NCBI GenBank assembly: GCA_903870145.1
Contig: CAIQBO010000056.1
Coordinates: 34,816-98,815, forward strand
Length of the DNA: 64,000 nucleotides
Origin: an uncultured Burkholderiales bacterium
Lineage (GTDB): Bacteria; Pseudomonadota; Gammaproteobacteria; Burkholderiales; Burkholderiaceae_C
Direction: 5' to 3'
A model generated the notes under the pieces. That model had not been told where the DNA came from. It made no database searches and saw nothing but the letters and a program-made list of their open reading frames with translations. Below are positions 7,766 through 15,435 of the stretch, piece after piece (position 1 is the first letter of the stretch; each line of letters begins with the position of its first letter). A program made the translations under genes and the position numbers.

Positions 7766-8074
7766 TTAAGCAATCAGAAATTTACTGCGATCTTTGCCCT
7801 CAATCCATTTAGGCTCTTTACCGCGGCCAGTCCAAACTTGGCCGGTGCTGGTGTCACGGTATTTAGGCGCAACTTTGACGCCCGAACCCGATTTAGCGCC
7901 AGCAGATTTACTTGGGCGACCGGAAGGAAATACATCCTGCATAGTTAATCCATATTCAGCCACCAAAGCGCGTGCCTTGCCAACTGCTTCTGAGATTTCT
8001 TGCTTGCGTGCAGCGACAATGGCTTGCTCTAAAGCGTCGCGTTGCTTCAGTAACTCTTTGTAAGATGTGGTCAT
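7766..8074 (-). CDS. H-NS family nucleoid-associated protein
   Basis: DNA-binding, gene-silencing protein of 102 aa. An N-terminal coiled-coil oligomerisation part (YKELLKQRDALEQAIVAARKQEISEAV) is followed by a Ser/Gly/Lys linker. The C-terminal domain, KYRDTSTGQVWTGRGKEPKW, has the TWTGRGR-type AT-hook-like loop of H-NS proteins. The gene sits in an AT-rich patch with an extended -10 promoter (8107-8115) and an inverted repeat (8137-8170), consistent with the autoregulation usual for this family. Two hairpins follow its stop. Confidence 0.9.
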   Translation of the reverse strand: MTTSYKELLKQRDALEQAIVAARKQEISEAVGKARALVAEYGLTMQDVFPSGRPSKSAGAKSGSGVKVAPKYRDTSTGQVWTGRGKEPKWIEGKDRSKFLIA

Positions 8075-8106
8075 GGTGATTTGAATGAGAGATAATGGAA
8101 AGGCTT

Positions 8107-8115
8107 AATATACCA
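8107..8115 (-). promoter_or_regulatory. Extended -10 promoter of the H-NS gene
   Basis: On the minus strand TGG-TATATT, about 35 bases upstream of the ATG at 8074, inside an AT-rich region. No good -35 is seen, which is acceptable for an extended -10 promoter. Confidence 0.5.
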
Positions 8116-8136
8116 CATTCCAAAAAATAATAGACA

Positions 8137-8170
8137 TTGATAAAAACATCTTATTTATCATTTTTATCAA
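8137..8170. repeat. AT-rich inverted repeat upstream of the H-NS gene
   Basis: TTGATAAAAA, 14-base spacer, TTTTTATCAA: perfect 10-base arms. It lies 5 bases past the stop of the CNNM-type gene and upstream of the H-NS promoter. It could act as a weak terminator of the former (minus strand) or as a curved, H-NS-bound autoregulatory site. Confidence 0.5.
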
Positions 8171-8174
8171 TTTA

Positions 8175-9476
8175 TTAACCCTTGCCCGAAGAAATTAATT
8201 GGGCATTCACTTTGTCAATGCGACGTCCTTCTAATTCCAAAACTTCAAATTGCCACTCATTTGAAATCAGAATGTCCCCTACTTCTGGCAAATAGCCTAA
8301 TTCAGCCAAGATAAACCCACCCAGTGTATTGAATAAGCCTTTATCGTCGCCTGGCAAATGCTTGATGTCCAAACGTGATTTAAGTTCATTGATGGGCATT
8401 AATCCGTCCAATAACCAAGAGCCATCGGCCCGGTGAGTGGCCCAAGCCTGCGACAAGGTGGGCGGGCGCAGCTCACCCGTGATGGCCTCCAGCAAGTCCC
8501 TGGGAGTGAGCAAGCCCTGCACCACCCCGTACTCATCGACCACAAAAACCATGCGGCCTGCACGGGCCCGCAGTTGCTCAAGCAACTCCATGCCACTGAG
8601 CGTTTCAGGCACAAAAGTAGCCACTTGGGCTACTTGTTCAATGGGCCTTGGGTCGTCCAAAGGCAGGCCCAACAACTGCGCCACGCTGATCACGCCCACC
8701 ACGTCGTCCAGGCCACCTCGGCAAACCGGGTACCAAGAGTGCGCCAGTTTTCCGCCCAATGCACCGGCCTGCGCCAGGCTCTGTGAAGGCGTCAAGCTGG
8801 CGTCTAACCATTCAATGTCCCCGCGCGGGACCATCAAAGAGGTTAAAGGCCGATCGTCCAAGTGAAACACGTTGCGCACCATTTGGTGCTCATGCTCTTC
8901 GATCAACCCGGCATCCACCCCTTCTTCCAAACTCGCCGTGATCTCCTCCTCGGTCACTGCGCGGTTGCCTCGGGTGTCAATGCGCAAAAGTTTCAGAACC
9001 CCGTGCGTGGTCAGCGAGAGCAATTGAACAAAGGGCTTGGCTGCGCTGGCCAGGCCAGCCATTGGCCTAGAAACCCATCGCGCCACGGGCTCGGGATAAA
9101 GTTGGCCAATGCGCTTGGGCACCAACTCGCCAAAAATAATGGTGGTGAATGTAATGGCCGTGACCACCAATGCCGTGGCCACTATGCCAGCAGCAGGCCC
9201 CGCCATGCCCAAACCCACCAGCCAAACTGCCACACCCTGACTGAATGCCGCCTCCCCCACAATGCCATTCAAAACCCCGATCGAGGTGATGCCCACCTGG
9301 ACTGTCGAGAGAAATTGGGTGGGATTTTCCAACAACTTCAAAGCCGCACCCGCGCCCTTGTCGCCTGCCTCTTGCATGGCCGCCAAACGGGCTTTGCGGC
9401 TCGAAGCCAACGCCAATTCTGACATCGCAAAGACGCCGTTCACCAGGGTCAAAAAAGCAATCAACAAAAAGTCCAT
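8175..9476 (-). CDS. CNNM/CorC-type membrane protein with CBS domains
   Basis: Inner-membrane protein of 433 aa of the CNNM (DUF21)-CBS-CorC_HlyC architecture, often linked to Mg/Co efflux. The N-terminal DUF21 domain starts MDFLLIAFLTLVNGVFAMSELAL and has about four membrane segments to residue 150. A CBS pair follows (about residues 215-330, containing MVPRGDIEWLD and VFVVDEYGVVQGLLTPRDLL), then the C-terminal CorC_HlyC domain. ATG at 9476 is chosen because it begins the first membrane segment; upstream starts would overlap the divergent apaH. Confidence 0.88.
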   Translation of the reverse strand: MDFLLIAFLTLVNGVFAMSELALASSRKARLAAMQEAGDKGAGAALKLLENPTQFLSTVQVGITSIGVLNGIVGEAAFSQGVAVWLVGLGMAGPAAGIVATALVVTAITFTTIIFGELVPKRIGQLYPEPVARWVSRPMAGLASAAKPFVQLLSLTTHGVLKLLRIDTRGNRAVTEEEITASLEEGVDAGLIEEHEHQMVRNVFHLDDRPLTSLMVPRGDIEWLDASLTPSQSLAQAGALGGKLAHSWYPVCRGGLDDVVGVISVAQLLGLPLDDPRPIEQVAQVATFVPETLSGMELLEQLRARAGRMVFVVDEYGVVQGLLTPRDLLEAITGELRPPTLSQAWATHRADGSWLLDGLMPINELKSRLDIKHLPGDDKGLFNTLGGFILAELGYLPEVGDILISNEWQFEVLELEGRRIDKVNAQLISSGKG

Positions 9477-9590
9477 GGGCTCGATTGTGCCAAGACCGGG
9501 AAGGCGATGGTTCATTCTCATGCAAAGGAGGGGGAAAAGAAGTTGTGAATTGGCCTGACAATGGCGGCTTCGAACTGAAAAACAACAACC

Positions 9591-10421
9591 ATGTCCGTTT
9601 ACTGGGTCGGCGATATTCAAGGCTGCGACGCCGCTTTAGGCCAATTGATGGAGCGCATTGACTTTTCTGCGAGCCAAGACCGTCTGTACGTTCTGGGCGA
9701 TTTGGTCAACCGGGGGCCAGACTCACTGGCCGTGCTCAGGCGCCTGCAAGGCCTTGGCAACAGCGTTCAATGCGTCTTAGGCAATCACGATCTGCATCTT
9801 CTGGCCATGGCTGCGGGGGTCAGGTCGCCTTCGCGCTTGGACACCGTGCAAACCGTTTTACAAGCCCCCGACAAGGAGGCATTGCTGCATTGGCTGAGCC
9901 ACCAAAAACTGGCAATGCATGCCGACGAGGTCTTGATGGTGCATGCCGGCGTTTTGCCGCAATGGAGCGCGGCGCAAACGGTCTCCTTGGCACAGGAAGT
10001 TGAGCAGTTGTTGCAAGGCCCTGATAGCCAAGAATTTTTGCGGCACATGTACGGCGACGAACCCACGCAGTGGCACGATCAACTGCAAGGCTTGGACCGC
10101 TGGCGCTGTGTGGTCAACGCCTTAACCCGCTTGCGCTTTTGCACCGCGCAAGGCCAGATGGAATTTAAAACCAAAGAAGGCGCAGGCCATGCCCCCGCAG
10201 GCTACATGCCCTGGTTTGATGTTCCCGGTCGAAAAACGGCGGATCAAGTTGTTGCCTTTGGCCATTGGTCAACCTTGGGCAGTTTGAACCGGCCGGATGT
10301 GTGGGGTTTGGACACAGGTTGCGTCTGGGGCGGTTGCCTCACAGCCGTTGGCAGAAACCAGCCCCACGAGGAAGTTTTTCGGATTCAAATTCCGTGCGCA
10401 CCCATGCAAACACCTGGTTGA
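9591..10421 (+). CDS. apaH: Symmetrical bis(5'-nucleosyl)-tetraphosphatase
   Basis: Hydrolyses Ap4A to two ADP and removes Np4 caps from RNA. The 276-aa length is typical. The metallophosphatase motifs are in order: GDIQGC (residues 8-13), GDLVNRGPDS (about 37), GNHDLHLL (about 65) and a later HAGVLPQW. It leads a three-gene plus-strand unit with the Nudix hydrolase (6 bases after its stop) and the CobD-like protein; two of the three hydrolyse nucleotide pyrophosphates. Confidence 0.95.
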   Translation: MSVYWVGDIQGCDAALGQLMERIDFSASQDRLYVLGDLVNRGPDSLAVLRRLQGLGNSVQCVLGNHDLHLLAMAAGVRSPSRLDTVQTVLQAPDKEALLHWLSHQKLAMHADEVLMVHAGVLPQWSAAQTVSLAQEVEQLLQGPDSQEFLRHMYGDEPTQWHDQLQGLDRWRCVVNALTRLRFCTAQGQMEFKTKEGAGHAPAGYMPWFDVPGRKTADQVVAFGHWSTLGSLNRPDVWGLDTGCVWGGCLTAVGRNQPHEEVFRIQIPCAPMQTPG

Positions 10422-10427
10422 TCTGTT

Positions 10428-11174
10428 TTGAAATCCCAAGACCCACTCCTGCCACCGACATTGGATTTTGACCCGCGCCAAATCCCTTGGTCTTCTCATC
10501 AAGGGCATTGGCCAGCGATTGACGCTGCACAACTGGGCGCCTCGCAGTTGAGCGCCTGTTTTGCCTCGCCGCCGGTGTGGGCGCCCGAGTTGATACGCGA
10601 ACTGCCCATGGGGCAAACGGCAACGGTTCAAGCTGCCGTGCTGATTCCGATTGTGTTGCGCGGCCCGCTCGGCAATGCACCCCATGTTTTGCTCACACAA
10701 AGAACCGAACACTTGTCGACACACGCGGGCCAAATTGCATTTCCCGGCGGCAAGGTTGACGCGCACGATCTCAGCCCAGAGGCTGCCGCGGTGCGCGAAG
10801 CACAGGAGGAAGTCGGGTTAGACCCTCACTATGTGCGCATCTTGGGCTCGTTGCCCCACTACGTCACAGGCACTGCTTTTGTCATTACGCCCGTGGTGGC
10901 CTTGGTCGACCCTGCGTTTGAGCCGCGCCCCAATCCCCATGAAGTGGCTGATGTGTTTGAAGTGCCTTTGGCTTTTTTGATGAACCCAGCGAACCACCGG
11001 TTCCACGAATGGCTGCGCGATGGCGTGATGCGGCAATGGTATTCCATGCCCTACACCGAGCTGGCAGACCTTGGCAATGGCCAGCAGCAAGCCCAAGAGC
11101 GCTTCATTTGGGGCGCTACGGCAGGCATGCTGCGCAACTTCTACCGTTTCCTGTTGGCTGCAAATTCTTTATGA
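10428..11174 (+). CDS. Nudix hydrolase, CoA pyrophosphatase (NudL-like)
   Basis: Cleaves CoA or related dinucleotides. The 248-aa protein contains a full Nudix box beginning GGKVDAHDLSPEAAAVREAQ and continuing EEVGL (about residues 107-131). The segment LTQRTEHLSTHAGQIAFPGG just before it is the UPF0035 signature of CoA pyrophosphatases. The only start that keeps the conserved N-terminus (ending PPVWAPELIREL) is TTG at 10428, 6 bases after the apaH stop, so translation probably depends on coupling. Metal-binding Glu residues are intact. Confidence 0.88.
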   Translation: MKSQDPLLPPTLDFDPRQIPWSSHQGHWPAIDAAQLGASQLSACFASPPVWAPELIRELPMGQTATVQAAVLIPIVLRGPLGNAPHVLLTQRTEHLSTHAGQIAFPGGKVDAHDLSPEAAAVREAQEEVGLDPHYVRILGSLPHYVTGTAFVITPVVALVDPAFEPRPNPHEVADVFEVPLAFLMNPANHRFHEWLRDGVMRQWYSMPYTELADLGNGQQQAQERFIWGATAGMLRNFYRFLLAANSL

Positions 11175-11181
11175 TGTGCCC

Positions 11182-12135
11182 ATGAGCTTTTTTTCGATCT
11201 TCTTGGCCTTGGTCATCGAACAAGCCCGGCCTCTGAGTCCCAACCATTTTCTACACCGATGGTTGCGTCTTTGGGCTGACTGGGTTTGCTCTGTCATGGA
11301 CGCAGGGCAACGCTCACGTGCTTGGGCCACTTGGAGCTTGTTGGTCGGCGTGCCCGCCGCACTGGCGGTTTTGGTGCATTGGCTGCTGGCGTATTTTTTT
11401 GGCTGGCTGTTTGCCGTGGCATGGAACGTTGCCCTGCTTTACGCCACTTTGGGCTTCAGGCAATTTAGCCATCACTTCACCGGAATTCGAGATGCTTTGA
11501 ACGATGGCAACGAAGAACTGGCTCGCACTTTGCTGGCGCAATGGCAGCAAGTCGACACATTGGATTTGCCGCGCAGTGAAATCGTACGTCATGTGATTGA
11601 GCACTCTGTGATCTCTGCACATCGGCACGTTTTTGGCGTCTTCTTCAGTTACGCGCTTTTATCGGTTGTTGGCCTTGGACCGGTGGGCGCCGTTGTTTAC
11701 CGAGTTTCCGAATTTGCCAAACGCCATTGGGATCCCGTGAACAACCCCAATTGGACGCCTCTCAATTTGGTCAGCAACGAGTTACAACAAGTCGCGCGCC
11801 AAGCTTGGCACACCATTGATTGGATGCCCGCTCGTGCCACCGCCATGGGTTTTGCCATCATGGGCAGTTTTGAAGATGCCATGGACGGATGGCGCAATCA
11901 TGCCCAAAAATTCCCCGATGACAACGACGGTGTGATTTTGGCGTCTTCCTCGGGCGCACTCAATATTCAACTGGGCGGCGCGGCGCTGCAACCCCAACAA
12001 ACTGGCAGTAGCAGCACACCGGGACGCCCGCCTGAATTGGCGCACTTTGCACAAGTGGTTGGATTGGTTTGGCGCACCGTGGTGATGTGGTTGGTGCTGG
12101 TGGCTTTGCTGTCTTTGGCCAATTTATTGGGCTAA
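11182..12135 (+). CDS. CobD/CbiB-family membrane protein
   Basis: Integral membrane protein of 317 aa with hydrophobic segments near residues 1-15, 40-100 and 155-180 and at the C-terminus. The opening MSFFSIFLALVIEQARPL and ALLYATLGFRQFSHHF resemble CobD/CbiB (adenosylcobinamide-phosphate synthase) and AmpE-type proteins. No other cobalamin gene is nearby, so a role like AmpE (beta-lactam sensing/cell wall) is as likely as cobalamin synthesis. ATG at 11182 is 7 bases after the Nudix stop. Confidence 0.7.
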   Translation: MSFFSIFLALVIEQARPLSPNHFLHRWLRLWADWVCSVMDAGQRSRAWATWSLLVGVPAALAVLVHWLLAYFFGWLFAVAWNVALLYATLGFRQFSHHFTGIRDALNDGNEELARTLLAQWQQVDTLDLPRSEIVRHVIEHSVISAHRHVFGVFFSYALLSVVGLGPVGAVVYRVSEFAKRHWDPVNNPNWTPLNLVSNELQQVARQAWHTIDWMPARATAMGFAIMGSFEDAMDGWRNHAQKFPDDNDGVILASSSGALNIQLGGAALQPQQTGSSSTPGRPPELAHFAQVVGLVWRTVVMWLVLVALLSLANLLG

Positions 12136-12154
12136 ACCTCAGGGGACACAAGCA

Positions 12155-13180
12155 TCACCACTTGTGTTGACTCAGCTCCTCAAACAACTGGGTGTAAATG
12201 CGGTGTCTGCGGGCGCTGACCTGATCGGCTTGAAGCGGCGCTAGCGGGTGTGTTTGCAAAGCGGCCAAGACACCACAGCCCGGTTCGTGCAAGTGCGTGC
12301 AGTTGTAAAAGCGGCAAGCCTGCGCGCGGCCTTGAATGTCGGGCATGCAAGCGGCCAATTGCGCCGCACCAATATGCTGCAAGCCAAACTCTTGAAAACC
12401 CGGCGAGTCAATCAAGGCCGTGCGCGCAGCGGGGTGGGCTGCATCAGGCGGTATGCCATCCACCCAGTACCAAGAAGTACTCGTCGTGGTGTGCTTGCCC
12501 GAATTCAAGGCCTGCGATATTTCGCCCGTGATCACCCTTGCCTCTGGCACCAGTGCATTGATCAAGGTGCTTTTACCTGCCCCTGAAGGCCCCAGCACCA
12601 AGGTGGTTCGCCCGGCCAAGTGTTGCTTGAGCTGCAGCATGGGATCAGGTTCTTGCTCTTGCAATTTCCCCTTCAAGCGCAAAGGCAAAACCTGATAGCC
12701 CATCAAGCGATACGGCGTTAAGCGCTGCCAGGCTTGTTCAAACAAGGGCCCCAAATCACTTTTATTCAAAACAATCAAAGGGGCAATGTGCTCAGCCTCG
12801 GCGGCGATCAAGGCTCGTGACAATTGCGTTTCAGAGAACTCGGGCTCGGCCGCGATCAAAATCAGCACTTGGTCCAAGTTGGCGGCAAATGACTTGGTGC
12901 GCACCTCGTCTTGCCGGTAAAACAAATTGCGCCGGGGCTCCACCGTTTCAATCGTGCCCTCATCGGAGGCCGCTTGCCAGCGCACCCGGTCGCCCACCAC
13001 AGATTGGCTTTTCTTGCCGCGCGGATGGCAAATCAACCGCTGGCCCTGCTCGGTCTCTACCACACAGTGACGCCCGTGGGTGGCCACCACCAAACCCATT
13101 TCGAGCGCCGCCTTGTGCGTCACATCCAAGGCCTGCGCAGCCTTGGTTTTGGTGTTGATGCGACTAGACGTTTGGCGCAT
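12155..13180 (-). CDS. rsgA: Ribosome small-subunit-dependent GTPase
   Basis: Late 30S assembly GTPase, 341 aa. It is circularly permuted as in the YjeQ family: an N-terminal OB fold, then G4 (VLNKSDL), G1 (GPSGAGKSTLINAL near residue 200) and G3 (DSPGFQEFG). The C-terminal zinc knuckle carries Cys/His residues (CRFYNCTHLHEPGC). Its start overlaps the stop of the upstream M48 protease gene by 17 bases, so the two are co-transcribed. Confidence 0.95.
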   Translation of the reverse strand: MRQTSSRINTKTKAAQALDVTHKAALEMGLVVATHGRHCVVETEQGQRLICHPRGKKSQSVVGDRVRWQAASDEGTIETVEPRRNLFYRQDEVRTKSFAANLDQVLILIAAEPEFSETQLSRALIAAEAEHIAPLIVLNKSDLGPLFEQAWQRLTPYRLMGYQVLPLRLKGKLQEQEPDPMLQLKQHLAGRTTLVLGPSGAGKSTLINALVPEARVITGEISQALNSGKHTTTSTSWYWVDGIPPDAAHPAARTALIDSPGFQEFGLQHIGAAQLAACMPDIQGRAQACRFYNCTHLHEPGCGVLAALQTHPLAPLQADQVSARRHRIYTQLFEELSQHKW

Positions 13181-14432
13181 GCTGCATGCGGGCCAGGCGC
13201 AAACTGGCCGGCGGGTGAGAGGCGTAGAAAGTCACGAACCAAGGATCCGGCGTCAAAGTTGAAGCATTGTCTTGGTACAACTTGAGCAAAGCCGAGGCCA
13301 GGTCAGAGGCTGGCGTTTGCGAGATGGCGTAGGCATCAGCTTCATACTCTTGCACCCGTGATCGCCAAGAAGAGAGTGGCGCCAAAAAGAATGTGAACAC
13401 TGGCACCACCAACATGAAAAGCAACAAGGCCAGCGCTTCGTTGCCACCGTTCAAACTCGGCGTGATGCCCAATCCCGTGTAGAACCAAGTTTGCTGACTC
13501 AAGGCGCCTAACAAAGCCAGCCCGAGCAAGCTCATCACAAAGTGCGTCAGCAGCATTTTGAAAATATGCCGATGCTTGAAATGCCCCAACTCGTGGGCCA
13601 GAACGGCCTCCATTTCAGCGGGCGTCAATTGCTTGAGCAAGGTGTCAAAAAAGACCACGCGTTTGCTTGCGCCAAAGCCTGTGAAAAAAGCATTTGAATG
13701 CGCCGAGCGGCGGCTGCCGTCCATCACAAAAAAACCTTTGGCTTCAAAGCCAGAGCGCTGCATCAGGGCATTGACTCGGGCCTTCAAGTCCTCGTCTTCC
13801 AGGGGTGTGAATTTGTTGAACAAGGGCATGATGAAATTGGGCGCAATGGCCATCATCAGCAACTGCCAAAATACCAGTGCAGCCCAAGTCCAAAGCCACC
13901 AGTAAGCACCACCAGCGTGCATCAACCACAGCACCAAGGCCACCAAAGGCAGGCCCAAAACTAGGCCCAACAGCAAGCCCTTGACTGAATCTATGAGCCA
14001 GAGTCGAAGCGTCATTTTGTTAAAGCCAAACTTTTGCTCCAACACAAAAGTTTGGTACAAAGACAAGGGCAAACCCAGCACACTGCCGATCAGTATGAAG
14101 GACAGCACCAAGGCCACTTGTTGCCACAAACCCGGCGCGATCCAAGACAAGATCACTTGGTCTAAAGCGCTCAACCCCCCCAACAACGTGAAGCCCAGCA
14201 AAATGGCAGCGTCCAGCAATATGTCCAGTTGCGCAACGCGTGCTTTGGCCAAGGTGTAATCGGCGGCCTTCTGGTGCGCTGCCAAAGCAATGCGCGCAGC
14301 AAACGCTGCAGGTACTTCTTCGCGGTGGGCGGCCACATGCCGAACTTGGCGCGCGTTCAGCCAGAGTTTCAACATCACGTTGGCCAACAAGGCCGTCGCC
14401 AGCAAAAGGGACAAGGTCAATGAAGGGTTCAT
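13164..14432 (-). CDS. M48-family zinc metalloprotease (Ste24/HtpX-like)
   Basis: Inner-membrane peptidase of 422 aa. It has an N-terminal hydrophobic anchor, several membrane segments between residues 60 and 220, the zinc site [14 protein letters not shown] (HExxH) around residue 285, and a downstream EYEADAYA motif supplying the third ligand. The length and the N-terminal multi-span part match CAAX prenyl protease 1 (Ste24) type bacterial M48 enzymes, likely in membrane-protein quality control. ATG at 14432 begins the first hydrophobic segment. Confidence 0.9.
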   Translation of the reverse strand: MNPSLTLSLLLATALLANVMLKLWLNARQVRHVAAHREEVPAAFAARIALAAHQKAADYTLAKARVAQLDILLDAAILLGFTLLGGLSALDQVILSWIAPGLWQQVALVLSFILIGSVLGLPLSLYQTFVLEQKFGFNKMTLRLWLIDSVKGLLLGLVLGLPLVALVLWLMHAGGAYWWLWTWAALVFWQLLMMAIAPNFIMPLFNKFTPLEDEDLKARVNALMQRSGFEAKGFFVMDGSRRSAHSNAFFTGFGASKRVVFFDTLLKQLTPAEMEAVLAHELGHFKHRHIFKMLLTHFVMSLLGLALLGALSQQTWFYTGLGITPSLNGGNEALALLLFMLVVPVFTFFLAPLSSWRSRVQEYEADAYAISQTPASDLASALLKLYQDNASTLTPDPWFVTFYASHPPASLRLARMQHAPNV

Positions 14433-14532
14433 GGGCGCCAAGTGTAGATCAGCCGGCTTGGGCGACAATCCAAGGCTCACCGATGGCCTCTTCTGGGCCG
14501 CCCTGTTATTGACCTCTTATGAGACCGACTTT

Positions 14533-15150
14533 GTGAACAAGCCTTTGAACGCCACCTTGCCACCTTCAAGCCCCGCGCCTGAGAGCCCAGCAGCCAGCTT
14601 GGCCAAATCTGACCAAAATCTGGTTTGGATTGATTGCGAAATGACGGGGCTTGACCCCGAAAAAGAACGCTTGATCGAAATTGCCGTGATCGTGACAGGA
14701 CCGCATTTGCTGCCGCGCATCGAAGGCCCCGTGTGCGTGATCCACCAAAGCGACGCGCTGTTGGCACAGATGGACGCTTGGAACAAAGGCACGCACGGCA
14801 AGAGCGGCCTGATCGATAAAGTCAAGGCCTCAGAGATAGACGAAGCTCAAGCCCAAGAGCAAATTCTGGCGTTCATTCGCAAATATGTGCCCAAAAGTGC
14901 CTCACCTTTGTGCGGCAACACCATCAGCCAAGACCGCCGCTTTCTGGTCAAGTTCATGCCCAAGCTCGAAGCTTATTTGCATTACCGTAATTTGGACGTC
15001 AGCACCTTGAAAGAGCTGTCTCGGCGCTGGCGGCCCGAGATTTTCAACGCTTTCAAAAAACAACAAAAACACACGGCATTGGCCGATGTGCACGAGTCGA
15101 TTGATGAACTTGTGCACTACCGCGAACACTTCATCCGGCTGGACGCCTAA
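14533..15150 (+). CDS. orn: Oligoribonuclease
   Basis: 3'-5' exonuclease that degrades 2-5 nt RNAs and pGpG. DEDDh motifs: [20 protein letters not shown], then [15 protein letters not shown], and [14 protein letters not shown] near the C-terminus. No ATG lies close to the conserved core. GTG at 14533 gives 205 aa with a Pro/Ser/Ala-rich leader of about 25 residues; TTG codons at 14545 and 14557 are alternatives. The gene is divergent from the M48 protease and is followed by the promoter of the second helicase. Confidence 0.93.
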   Translation: MNKPLNATLPPSSPAPESPAASLAKSDQNLVWIDCEMTGLDPEKERLIEIAVIVTGPHLLPRIEGPVCVIHQSDALLAQMDAWNKGTHGKSGLIDKVKASEIDEAQAQEQILAFIRKYVPKSASPLCGNTISQDRRFLVKFMPKLEAYLHYRNLDVSTLKELSRRWRPEIFNAFKKQQKHTALADVHESIDELVHYREHFIRLDA

Positions 15151-15223
15151 GTCCCCTGGCCCGCCGGCCATCTTTGAGACGATCAAGTTATTTCAGGGAA
15201 AACCCGCACGAATTAAAAATCTG

Positions 15224-15232
15224 TGCCATAAT
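15224..15232 (+). promoter_or_regulatory. Extended -10 promoter of the second DEAD-box helicase
   Basis: TGC-CATAAT followed by AGAAGGCT. The eight bases after the -10 match those after the rpsP/rplS -10 boxes at six positions. The predicted start near 15239 gives a 5' leader of about 190 bases. Confidence 0.5.
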
Positions 15233-15238
15233 AGAAGG

Positions 15239-15427
15239 CTGCGCTGCAAATTTGCTGCGCTTGTGCATCTCCCTTCATTCCCTGACTCACTGATAAGAGT
15301 CACTCGACTGGGAAGGCTTTTTCCAAAGCCTTTCACAACAGCACCGAGCACCGTTTGATGGTTGATGTTTTTACAACCATGAACGGCAGCGCCGCAGCCT
15401 TTGCGGACGACCGTGCGAGAAAAAAAT
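15239..15427 (+). promoter_or_regulatory. Structured 5' leader of the DEAD-box helicase gene
   Basis: About 190 bases holding five successive hairpins: 15241-15260 (GCGC.GCAAA/TTTGC.GCGC), 15283-15302 (TGACTC/GAGTCA), 15313-15332 (AAGGCTTT-TTCC-AAAGCCTT), 15358-15380 (ATGGTTG/CAACCAT) and 15392-15406 (CCGCA/TGCGG). It also contains an 18-codon ORF (15379-15435) running over the helicase start. Layout suggests post-transcriptional control, for example by temperature or by the helicase itself. Confidence 0.55.
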
Positions 15428-15435
15428 ATGACTGA
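15379..15435 (+). CDS. Putative 18-codon leader ORF overlapping the helicase start
   Basis: ATG at 15379 to TGA at 15433-15435 encodes MNGSAAAFADDRARKKYD. The frame closes five bases beyond the helicase ATG (15428), in a different frame, a layout typical of translational coupling. Its ATG sits in the 3' arm of the fourth leader hairpin. No clear Shine-Dalgarno precedes it, so translation is uncertain. Confidence 0.3.
   Translation: MNGSAAAFADDRARKKYD

Noticed and set aside
8137..8170. Inverted repeat as a mobile-element end or attachment site
   Set aside because: No transposase or integrase nearby, no target duplication, and the flanking genes are intact.
11182..12135. Cobalamin biosynthesis locus
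   Set aside because: Only a CobD/CbiB-like membrane protein is present; no other cob genes lie near it.
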